From positions 1 through 29,977 of the IMG/VR virus record IMGVR_UViG_3300037088_000308: 29,977 nucleotides of DNA; one strand, given 5' to 3'. The notes under the pieces were generated by a model. That model worked only from the letters and a program-made list of their open reading frames with translations. It did not search any database and had not been told where the DNA came from. Source of the DNA: a virus. This document shows positions 24,395 through 29,977 of this stretch, piece after piece (within the stretch, counting starts at the first letter, position 1; every line of letters starts with the position of its first letter). Position numbers and translations under genes: made by a program.

Positions 24395-24675
24395 AATGTA
24401 TCTTTTAATATTATTTTTCTTTTTGTATTTATAATCTCTTCATCGGTGGCTCTTTTCAGACCCTCGGTATCTGTTAATATTTTATCACTTGTAATATAAT
24501 CAAGAAATAATCCCTCTTTTAATAATTCATCTCTAATAAGTTGTTTATGTTCATCGTTAACCAAATTCCTGAAATCCAATTTTTCTAATTCAGCATCTTT
24601 ATATGGAATTTCTTTATATCCTGAAATTTTCATTTCACGATCTCTAATCTTTTTTAATGTTTCTTTGGAGTCCAT
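24391..24675 (-). CDS. Hypothetical protein, 94 aa
   Basis: Charged helical protein (MDSKETLKKIRDREMKISGY, then EHKQLIRDELLKEGLFLDYI) with no recognised domain. Its start overlaps the preceding stop by one base (TAATG) and its stop overlaps the next gene by 4 nt, so it is translationally coupled on both sides. Confidence 0.7.
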   Translation of the reverse strand: MDSKETLKKIRDREMKISGYKEIPYKDAELEKLDFRNLVNDEHKQLIRDELLKEGLFLDYITSDKILTDTEGLKRATDEEIINTKRKIILKDTL

Positions 24676-25016
24676 TATTTTAAAGTATCCTTTCTGTATT
24701 TTTTACCCCCATATAATATTTGGTTTAGTTTTTTTTGTCTTTCTAAATTTATTGATTCCTCTTCAGTGAGTTTTCTTTTTCTGACTAAGAATTCAGTAAA
24801 AACTTTCCATGTTCTTTTCGATGCCTTTTTCTTTGGAAATCTAATTGAATCAGGAACATCAACAATTTTACCATCACAATCATGTGGTTTTTCCCAAGTC
24901 GAATTCCAATGACATTTCGGACAAAAAGATTTAAAACCATATTGACCATGATTATAACCTCTATTTTTAAAGGGTTCATCAGGTACAAAATCAGTTTTAT
25001 TTACCCTATTACTCAC
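24675..25016 (-). CDS. Small putative zinc-binding protein, 113 aa
   Basis: FCPKCHWNSTWEKPHDCDG gives a C-x-x-C-H...H-D-C cluster able to hold zinc. Basic residues follow (RFPKKKASKRTWKVF), then a helix NLERQKKLNQIL, related to the R-x-x-K-L-x-x-I-L tails elsewhere. Nucleic-acid binding is a reasonable guess. It overlaps the DUF4419-like gene by 8 nt upstream and the next gene by one base downstream. Confidence 0.7.
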   Translation of the reverse strand: MSNRVNKTDFVPDEPFKNRGYNHGQYGFKSFCPKCHWNSTWEKPHDCDGKIVDVPDSIRFPKKKASKRTWKVFTEFLVRKRKLTEEESINLERQKKLNQILYGGKKYRKDTLK

Positions 25017-26019
25017 TTTTTAATTGTGTAATAACTTTTATAAAATCAGGAACATAACAACCATCTTCATAGGTCGATGTTAATAATCCGATATACATTG
25101 TAAATTTTGAATCATCGTGTAAATCAGTATAATCAACTTTCGTTATATGTTTTGGAAAAGAAGATACAGATTTTGTTCTACCATCATAATTTCTATAAAA
25201 TTTGGTAAACCAACCATCAACATTTTTAGTTCCATACCCATCTTCTGTCCAACAAATATCTTTCCAGAAATATTTATTATCCCACTCTTTTATGATTTCT
25301 TCTATTTGTTCAATACAATTTTTAAAATAAGAATCGAAATCAGGAATTATTTCTTGGATTTTATTTAATGTTGTTATCATTAATTTATAATCATCTATTG
25401 TTCCTAATATTTTTATTTTACTGAAACCACAACCGTACAGACCATATTGATAGAATGGAGAAACTGTTTCTAAAAAAGAACATTTGAAAGCCCATTCACT
25501 TCTTTCTGTTAATGTAGAAAATTTTGGAACTATCATATCTTCAGTTATGTTTGTAGGTATGAGTTCTAAAACAGCTTTTGTGGCTAAATCGAGTGGTAAT
25601 TCAACACAACCTGATATTTTTGATACCCCTCCCGGAACATTAATCGAAATCTTTCCTTCTTCTTTTTTTCTTGTTGTATAATATTTTCTGAATTTTTCGG
25701 GGTCGGAATTGACGAATTGTGCAATTTCACACATAATCGTAAACCAAATAAAATCTGGTTTTATTATATATCCTTGTTCTACCAGATAAGTGAATTCAAG
25801 ATATTGTAGATAATCTTCGTGAGAAATATAAGGATTTTTTTGATAATCCCCACCAAGTATTACTTTATTTTTATCCGAAGTCGCTGTTCCATTATTATAA
25901 TCGAATGAAGCAGTATTACCTTTTTTCTTATCACTGGATTCAGTAATAATTGATTCTAATTTTACATTTGGTTTCCAAGGTTCTCTTGATTCTTTGAAAT
26001 AAAATACATGCTCTTCCAT
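25009..26019 (-). CDS. DUF4419-like protein, 336 aa
   Basis: The pattern matches what I know of DUF4419: KPDFIWFTIMCEIAQFVNSD with PEKFR (87-111), a beta segment EGKISINVPGG, KFSTLTERSEWAF (166-178), YGCGFSKIKILGTIDDY (195-211), a helical part SYFKNCIEQIEEIIKEW, then KYFWKDICW and GYGTKNVDGWFTKFY. The family is of unknown function, is found in bacteria, fungi and other eukaryotes, and is rarely discussed in phages. The N-terminal 60 residues are polar and may be a linker. A T4-like late box TATAAATA (26042-26049) lies 22 nt before the ATG, so late expression and a virion or late-stage role are possible. It heads an operon with four small unknown genes. Confidence 0.65.
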   Translation of the reverse strand: MEEHVFYFKESREPWKPNVKLESIITESSDKKKGNTASFDYNNGTATSDKNKVILGGDYQKNPYISHEDYLQYLEFTYLVEQGYIIKPDFIWFTIMCEIAQFVNSDPEKFRKYYTTRKKEEGKISINVPGGVSKISGCVELPLDLATKAVLELIPTNITEDMIVPKFSTLTERSEWAFKCSFLETVSPFYQYGLYGCGFSKIKILGTIDDYKLMITTLNKIQEIIPDFDSYFKNCIEQIEEIIKEWDNKYFWKDICWTEDGYGTKNVDGWFTKFYRNYDGRTKSVSSFPKHITKVDYTDLHDDSKFTMYIGLLTSTYEDGCYVPDFIKVITQLKSE

Positions 26020-26041
26020 AAATACAATGCTTTCTTTATTA

Positions 26042-26049
26042 TATTTATA
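26042..26049 (-). promoter_or_regulatory. T4-like late promoter box TATAAATA
   Basis: Minus-strand TATAAATA (26049..26042) is an exact match to the T4 late consensus, preceded by TTTTT and placed 22 nt before the ATG at 26019. Spacing equals that of the TAATATATA boxes elsewhere in the window. Confidence 0.5.
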
Positions 26050-26068
26050 AAAAATGATGAGGTTTGAT

Positions 26069-26635
26069 TTATTTCAGAATACAAATGATGTTCTTAGAAC
26101 GAATATATTCGTATAATTCTTTTTTAAATTCATCTATTGTTGTATAGTTATCAACATTAAATCCTTTATAAACATTCTTATAAGGTGCAAACCATTTTAT
26201 ATAATCTAATTGTTCTTTTTCTGATGCTTTATCATTATGATATAATTCTATTCTAATAATATATTTAGATATTTTTTCAATACTTTTATTGGTTCTGGTT
26301 TCCATTTCATCAGCTACATTCTTTTTTGGTTTTAGTTTACCATCAAAAAAATCGTCATATGGAAGCAATTTATAATTGTTAGATAATTTATCACCATCAA
26401 CAACCATACAAACTTCCATTGGATAATGTCTATTTTTCCAACCATGAAAAATTTTATCTCGTGTGAAAGAAACTCCATAAAAATCATCACTATTAAAAGA
26501 TGTGGCATCATCTCGAATAGAAGATGTGGCTTTTAAATAATTTTCTTGTAATATAGAATATATTGAAGCAAATGTTGTCCAATGATATAAAATACCAACC
26601 TGCTTTCCTTCAAATATTTTGAAATAGGTAATCAT
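26069..26635 (-). CDS. Putative ADP-ribosyltransferase-fold protein with capsid-targeting-like N-terminus
   Basis: 188 aa, divergent paralogue of the protein at 1847-2437. It begins MITYFKIFEGK, fitting a T4-like capsid-targeting peptide with a possible prohead-protease cut after I-F-E. ILYHWTTFASIYSILQENYL (His18, Thr20) is followed by YGVSFTRDK (56-60), then DEMETRTNKS, and KISKYIIRIELY. This H-x-T / S-x-T-R / E-x-R order is shared with the paralogue and recalls DarT/ART enzymes, which use NAD to modify nucleic acid or protein. The fold call is inferred, not proven. The start overlaps the stop of the Nudix gene by 4 nt (ATGA), so Nudix and ART-like proteins are made together. Confidence 0.6.
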   Translation of the reverse strand: MITYFKIFEGKQVGILYHWTTFASIYSILQENYLKATSSIRDDATSFNSDDFYGVSFTRDKIFHGWKNRHYPMEVCMVVDGDKLSNNYKLLPYDDFFDGKLKPKKNVADEMETRTNKSIEKISKYIIRIELYHNDKASEKEQLDYIKWFAPYKNVYKGFNVDNYTTIDEFKKELYEYIRSKNIICILK

Positions 26636-27150
26636 CTCGCGTATTTTTTAATAGTCTGTAAGGATTTCTGGTCTTTTAATAATCCAGATAGGCCAAAATG
26701 TTTTGGTGATATACCCATCATTTCATTAAATGTGACCCATTTGAATGATTCTGTTTCCCAATCTAATGTTGGTTGATGTTCGTGGTCTAATAGTCCAATG
26801 AAGTTATAATATGTGAAAACATTTTCTTTTCTAAAAACATAAGCAGGGATTAATTGAATATTGCCGTCAAATCCACCTTCTTCCATAAATTCTCTTTTGA
26901 CAACTTCTTCGATGTCTGATTGAGCTTCCCCATGTTCTTCATCAATTTTTCCACCCCAAACTCCCCAAGTATTCGGTTCGTTTACATATCTTGAACGAAA
27001 TGGTAATAAAATTCTACCTGTTTTAGTACATATTGGTAATACACCACCACCAATATTTCCCCAGAAATTTTCACCGGCTTTGTTATGAAACGATGCAAAT
27101 TCTCCACTACCGATTATTTCCTTTAAAAAATTATCAAATTTTGTAATCAT
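26632..27150 (-). CDS. Nudix hydrolase with capsid-targeting-like N-terminus
   Basis: 172 aa. The Nudix fold is shown by GGGVLPICTKTGRILLPFRS, WGVWGGKIDEEHG and the box end KREFMEEGGF (Arg86, Glu87, Glu90, Glu91), then FTYYNFIGLL and ESFKWVTFNEM. The box has about three extra residues between GE (74-75) and RE compared with the usual spacing, but the metal-binding glutamates are kept. Nudix enzymes cleave nucleoside diphosphate-X compounds such as ADP-ribose, NAD or RNA caps. The substrate is not readable here. The N-terminus MITKFDNFLKEI resembles the capsid-targeting peptides of its neighbours, with L-K-E as a possible cut site. It precedes the ART-like gene with a 4-nt overlap, so the two probably act on linked chemistry. 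Confidence 0.85.
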   Translation of the reverse strand: MITKFDNFLKEIIGSGEFASFHNKAGENFWGNIGGGVLPICTKTGRILLPFRSRYVNEPNTWGVWGGKIDEEHGEAQSDIEEVVKREFMEEGGFDGNIQLIPAYVFRKENVFTYYNFIGLLDHEHQPTLDWETESFKWVTFNEMMGISPKHFGLSGLLKDQKSLQTIKKYAR

Positions 27151-27164
27151 AAGTGTATATATTA

Positions 27165-27195
27165 TTTTTTAATTCAAATAAATGTGGTAAATTTG
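27165..27195 (+). promoter_or_regulatory. Variant early-type promoter: TTTTTTAATT plus TAAATTTG
   Basis: TTTTTTAATT (27165-27174), 13-nt spacer, TAAATTTG (27188-27195). The T-tract is one T short and reads AATT instead of ATT, but layout matches the other early-type promoters. With the late-type box at 27214 it would give this gene two promoters in tandem. Confidence 0.5.
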
Positions 27196-27213
27196 TAGTT
27201 CAGTTTTCATTTT

Positions 27214-27222
27214 TAATATATA
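27214..27222 (+). promoter_or_regulatory. Late-type promoter box TAATATATA
   Basis: TTCATTTT-TAATATATAT (27207-27223), nearly identical to 2472-2490. The box ends 23 nt before ATG 27246, and this spacing argues that the gene starts there and not at 27222 or 27153. Confidence 0.5.
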
Positions 27223-27245
27223 TGAAAAAAGATTCCGACAAGAAT

Positions 27246-28679
27246 ATGATAATCACCTTTAAACTTTTCGAAGCCATGTCAGAAACAACCCCCTCTTATC
27301 TCATGACCTTATCAGAGTATAAGGAAAAAGTTTCTCCCATTTTGAAAGCCTTTTATAAGTTTCTTAAAAAGAATACTGATTATCTGAAACCTTCTTCATA
27401 TTATGGGGTTTATCATACTACTTATGATGAATACATGGAAAAGGAAAAGGAAAAGGATGAAAAATCATATCCGGGATCATGGATTAAATGGGCTAAAAAG
27501 CATGCCGAAGGAAATTGGCCGAATGGTAAACAAGCACCAAAGGAAGTAATGGATACTTATCATGATTATCTCAATACTCTTTCAAAAATATTCGGCCAGT
27601 CAGATCTTGAAAAGATCGAAAGTGATGAAACAAATTCAAATAAAAGGTCTGTCAGGAGAGCTCTTGATGACGGAATTTATGTGGAAATGTTGAAAGATGG
27701 TAAGATAGAATATCCAAAATTCGAAGAAATATTATCATCAGTTGGTTTGAAGATCCCGGCTGGATTCAATAAAAAAATTAATTTCAAACCCCCAACACCT
27801 AAACCTATTGAAAAAACCGAAGAAGAAAAAACTCTTATTCTCAAAAGAATAAAAACCGCATTTGATGGTTTCAGAGCGAGAGGCGTTAGTGCTTTTAATA
27901 TCGGCCCACGAATGACCAAGAATATGTATCATATTTCTTATAGTGATGTTTCGATGTTTAAATATGTCGTTGATCATTGGAATTTTTTGAATCCAGAACA
28001 AATTAAAGAACTTGAAAGTCAAGGTGAATATTTGAATTTAATTAAGAGAGTTAAACAATATGTGGCTAAAGCAGGTGAAAAGAATATTGATTTCGCTGAA
28101 GATTCAGTTTATTCAAAAATTATCGAAGAAGTAAAAGTAGCCATTCAACCATCAATTGACGAACATAAAGAAGAAATTAAAGAGAAAATTTTAAGAAAAC
28201 AAGATTTCATAAGAAAAGAAAAAGAAACCTTATCTGAAAAAGAATTCGAAGAAAAATGGGCGGTCAAAGATTATGACAGAAAAGGAAATGTAATTGGATA
28301 CGATATCGAGGAATTTTATAAAAGAACTCTTGAAGGTAAATTACTCGGATGGGATGAATGGGAAACCAACAAATATATTAAAGAACAACAGGACGCTTAT
28401 CAAGATAGAGAACATGGTAAACTTAATCTTTTATTCTATAAATTAAAAACCAGATATCCAACCATTAACGAATTTAAATTTGGTGATGTTTCTAAGCGTA
28501 GAACTGGTCTTGAATTTCATATCACTGGTTACGATTCAAATGATGTTATTTATCGTATCGACACAAATACCATTTTCGCTGGTGGATGGAATATTCAGGT
28601 ATACCATATGAGATGGTTGATGTCTGTTTATGTTGGAAATGAAAGAGTAGCGGTATTCAAATCAGAAAATCAATCTTAA
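27246..28679 (+). CDS. Large hypothetical protein, 477 aa, candidate internal virion protein
   Basis: With ATG 27246 it begins MIITFKLFEAMSE, a capsid-targeting-like peptide with L-F-E as a possible prohead-protease site. The frame is open further upstream (27153 and 27222), but those starts would lie across the promoter boxes. The body is very rich in Lys and Glu, with long helices (EKEKEKDEKS, HKEEIKEKILRKQDFIRKEK) and a more folded C-terminus (TGLEFHITGYDSNDVIYRID, then VYHMRWLMSVYVGNERV). No known domain or catalytic motif is seen. High charge and the N-terminal peptide fit a packaged internal protein like T4 IPs or Alt. The stop abuts the convergent 74-aa gene. Confidence 0.75.
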   Translation: MIITFKLFEAMSETTPSYLMTLSEYKEKVSPILKAFYKFLKKNTDYLKPSSYYGVYHTTYDEYMEKEKEKDEKSYPGSWIKWAKKHAEGNWPNGKQAPKEVMDTYHDYLNTLSKIFGQSDLEKIESDETNSNKRSVRRALDDGIYVEMLKDGKIEYPKFEEILSSVGLKIPAGFNKKINFKPPTPKPIEKTEEEKTLILKRIKTAFDGFRARGVSAFNIGPRMTKNMYHISYSDVSMFKYVVDHWNFLNPEQIKELESQGEYLNLIKRVKQYVAKAGEKNIDFAEDSVYSKIIEEVKVAIQPSIDEHKEEIKEKILRKQDFIRKEKETLSEKEFEEKWAVKDYDRKGNVIGYDIEEFYKRTLEGKLLGWDEWETNKYIKEQQDAYQDREHGKLNLLFYKLKTRYPTINEFKFGDVSKRRTGLEFHITGYDSNDVIYRIDTNTIFAGGWNIQVYHMRWLMSVYVGNERVAVFKSENQS

Positions 28680-28904
28680 TCATTTTCTTACTGAATTTAC
28701 ATACAATTCTCTTTGTTCCATACGACTTCTATGAGCGTTGTGGACTAAATTTAAAGAAGATTGAATTAATTCTTCCTTGTTAGGATCATCATCTGGTAAA
28801 TTACTTACAAACATTAAACGAACCGCATACATTTGTTCAAGTCTTTGATATTTGATCCAGCCTTTTAATGATTGATATTCTTCAAATTTCTGTAACATTT
28901 TCAA
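28680..28904 (-). CDS. Hypothetical protein, 74 aa
   Basis: Short helical protein with N-terminus MKMLQKFEEYQSLKGW, the closest in this window to the T4 capsid-targeting form MKTYQEFIAE. The rest is Arg/Glu-rich (HRSRMEQRELYVNSVRK). No family recognised. It overlaps the upstream 159-aa gene by 23 nt and abuts the convergent 477-aa gene at its stop. Confidence 0.65.
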   Translation of the reverse strand: MKMLQKFEEYQSLKGWIKYQRLEQMYAVRLMFVSNLPDDDPNKEELIQSSLNLVHNAHRSRMEQRELYVNSVRK

Positions 28905-29361
28905 AGATGTTTAATTCTGGTTTCTCTTTACGAAGTTCTAATTCATTCGAGAAAAATTGTTTGGTTTCTTTGTTTAACTGTGTCTGAGTATCAAGAATAG
29001 ATTGGATGTGTTCATTGGTCATATCTTTTAATTGGATATATCTTAATGGTTCATTTCCTTTTTTCCCACGAGTTCCCCATAATAATATCTCTCTCATTGG
29101 AAACCCCAAACCTTCCATAAATTCTCTATCCTCAGTATAATACCACATTCCCGGTAAGTTGGGTATAAGTCCAGTATTCACACAAAGTTGAGTAAATCTC
29201 CAATCAGGATTTTCCAACCATACCCTTTCCAATTCATTATATAATTCATCTACATTCAAGGTATCAGAAGTTATTAATTCTTTTACTATCATTGGTGTTG
29301 ATGTTTTAGATCTTTCTTTCAATAAATCCAAATAAATTTTAATTCTTTCTGGTGCTCTCAT
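28882..29361 (-). CDS. Hypothetical protein, 159 aa
   Basis: Unnamed protein with strongly patterned segments: ENPDWRFTQLCVNTGLIPNL, then PGMWYYTEDREFMEGLGFPM, ILLWGTRGKKG, and IQLKDMTNEHIQSILDTQTQ. The W-G-T-R-G and K-D-M-x-x-E-H-I-x-x-I-L motifs recall conserved phage and bacterial hypothetical proteins, but I cannot name the family or activity. It is coupled to methylglyoxal synthase by a 4-nt overlap at its start and overlaps the 74-aa gene by 23 nt at its end. Confidence 0.75.
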   Translation of the reverse strand: MRAPERIKIYLDLLKERSKTSTPMIVKELITSDTLNVDELYNELERVWLENPDWRFTQLCVNTGLIPNLPGMWYYTEDREFMEGLGFPMREILLWGTRGKKGNEPLRYIQLKDMTNEHIQSILDTQTQLNKETKQFFSNELELRKEKPELNIFENVTEI

Positions 29362-29801
29362 ATGTTTCTATTGATATAATCTGAATAATCAGTTAATTTT
29401 GGTTCATATTCCTGTTCGAATAAATATGAAGAAATAATAAAATCGGCAGTTGAACGATTACAAGCAGTTGGTATATTATATAAGACTGATATTCTCAAAA
29501 GAGCTTTAATGTCTACATCATGAGAATGTGGTTGCATTGAATCCCAAAAGAATATAAGAATATCAATTTCATTATTTGAAATCATAGATCCCAATTGTTG
29601 ATCCCCACCCAAATGTCCGCTTTTTAACAAAATAAGATTTATATCTTTATCAAATACATTTTGAACTAATTTACCAGTTTCCCCTGTACAAACAAATTTA
29701 TGTTTAGAAAGAATTTCTTTATTAAACTCAATCCATTCAATTAAATCTTTTTTACAATTATCGTGAGCGACTAAAGCTATGTTCTTTATTTTATTCATCA
29801 T
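29358..29801 (-). CDS. mgsA: Methylglyoxal synthase
   Basis: 147-aa enzyme converting dihydroxyacetone phosphate to methylglyoxal and phosphate, a bypass of lower glycolysis that releases phosphate. It tracks E. coli MgsA closely: IALVAHDNCKKDLIEW (8-23), CTGETG (38-43), SGHLGGDQQLGSMI (61-74, with the catalytic Asp67), IDILIFFWDSM (79-89), PHSHDVDIKALLR (91-103), NIPTACNRSTADFII (109-123). The only notable change is His for the Pro in S-G-P-x-G-G-D and a two-residue insertion near PHSHD. Active-site Asp and His residues are kept, so it should work. Length is close to cellular enzymes (about 150 aa). Its ATG overlaps the stop of the upstream cut gene. As a phage-borne metabolic gene it may free phosphate or arrest the host. 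Confidence 0.95.
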   Translation of the reverse strand: MMNKIKNIALVAHDNCKKDLIEWIEFNKEILSKHKFVCTGETGKLVQNVFDKDINLILLKSGHLGGDQQLGSMISNNEIDILIFFWDSMQPHSHDVDIKALLRISVLYNIPTACNRSTADFIISSYLFEQEYEPKLTDYSDYINRNI

Positions 29802-29977
29802 GAACCGATTCCAAGTTCGATCAATCCGTTTTTGTAGACACTCACTCTTTCGAAGTATAAATCACTTATAACATGACCCCAAATTCCAAATGTTCCATCT
29901 GTTTCACCTCTATTTAAGAGAGATCCTGCTGGTTGATAATTTGTCTGGGTTTCATCCTCAGTATCGTATATATTCTT
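29798..29977 (-). CDS. Hypothetical protein, start beyond the right edge
   Basis: The last 59 codons of a gene entering from the right edge, ending at TGA 29798-29800, which overlaps the methylglyoxal synthase ATG. It contains YDTEDETQTNYQPAGSLLNR, GTFGIWGHVISDLYFERVSV and the end YKNGLIELGIGS. Not recognised. The compact beta-like pattern and coupling to mgsA suggest the same operon. Confidence 0.75.
   Translation of the reverse strand, partial: KNIYDTEDETQTNYQPAGSLLNRGETDGTFGIWGHVISDLYFERVSVYKNGLIELGIGS

Noticed and set aside
27153-27245. Longer N-terminus for the 477-aa protein
   Set aside because: Starts at 27153 or 27222 lie across both promoter boxes, and the extension is hydrophobic and unlike the rest. 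ATG 27246 begins with the shared N-terminal peptide.

Overview
The window looks like part of a large, AT-rich (about 30% GC), T4-like contractile-tailed phage of a Bacteroidota (Flavobacterium-like) host. The phage assignment rests on a UvsX-type recombinase, a gp46/Rad50-type ATPase, a gp44-type clamp-loader ATPase, and a run of baseplate genes (LysM-like, gp27-like, gp5-like OB fold, M23 tail lysin). The host assignment is inferred from TAnnTTTG promoter boxes, the Bacteroidota sigma-A -7 consensus, in front of several genes. Genes are packed with 1-4 nt overlaps, and no tRNA, rRNA, CRISPR or insertion sequence was found. No gene-free stretch exceeds 300 bases.

Layout. Positions 1-4459 are mostly minus strand: an edge-truncated gene, a small gene, the recombinase, an ADP-ribosyltransferase-like protein, unknown small genes and a C5 cytosine methyltransferase. 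One small plus-strand gene (2513-2911) sits among them. Positions 4568-12833 are a plus-strand baseplate/tail operon, followed by the clamp-loader gene (12890-13849). A hairpin at 13859-13890 separates these from minus-strand genes. Positions 13922-22789 are minus strand: a mini-gene, a receiver-domain protein, unknowns, a QueC-like enzyme, a zinc-ribbon protein, a complete GroEL, small unknowns, a gp46-like ATPase and a nucleotidyltransferase. A plus-strand cation diffusion facilitator (22917-23834) follows. Next comes a minus-strand operon headed by a DUF4419-like protein (23836-26019), then an ART-like/Nudix pair (26069-27150), a 477-aa plus-strand unknown, and a minus-strand group with methylglyoxal synthase running off the right edge.

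How the parts may work together. Two promoter classes can be read directly. The first is a T-tract (TTTTTTTATT) 13-14 nt upstream of TAnnTTTG, found before the methyltransferase, the CDF transporter and two unknown genes, and probably used early. The second is TAATATATA or TATAAATA placed 21-23 nt before ATG, found before the tail operon, the 477-aa protein, the 132-aa protein and the DUF4419-like gene, and resembling T4 late promoters. Five otherwise unrelated proteins begin with a short peptide of the form M-x-x-[FLY]-x-x-F-E, resembling the T4 capsid-targeting sequence, most followed by an [LI]-x-E site like those cut by the T4 prohead protease. They include two ART-like paralogues, a Nudix hydrolase translationally coupled to one of them, and the 477-aa protein. 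I read this as a candidate set of capsid-packaged, injected proteins acting on ADP-ribose/NAD chemistry. This is the most interesting hypothesis in the window. Several genes would reshape host metabolism or folding: methylglyoxal synthase, GroEL, a metal transporter and a 7-deazaguanine (QueC-like) enzyme.
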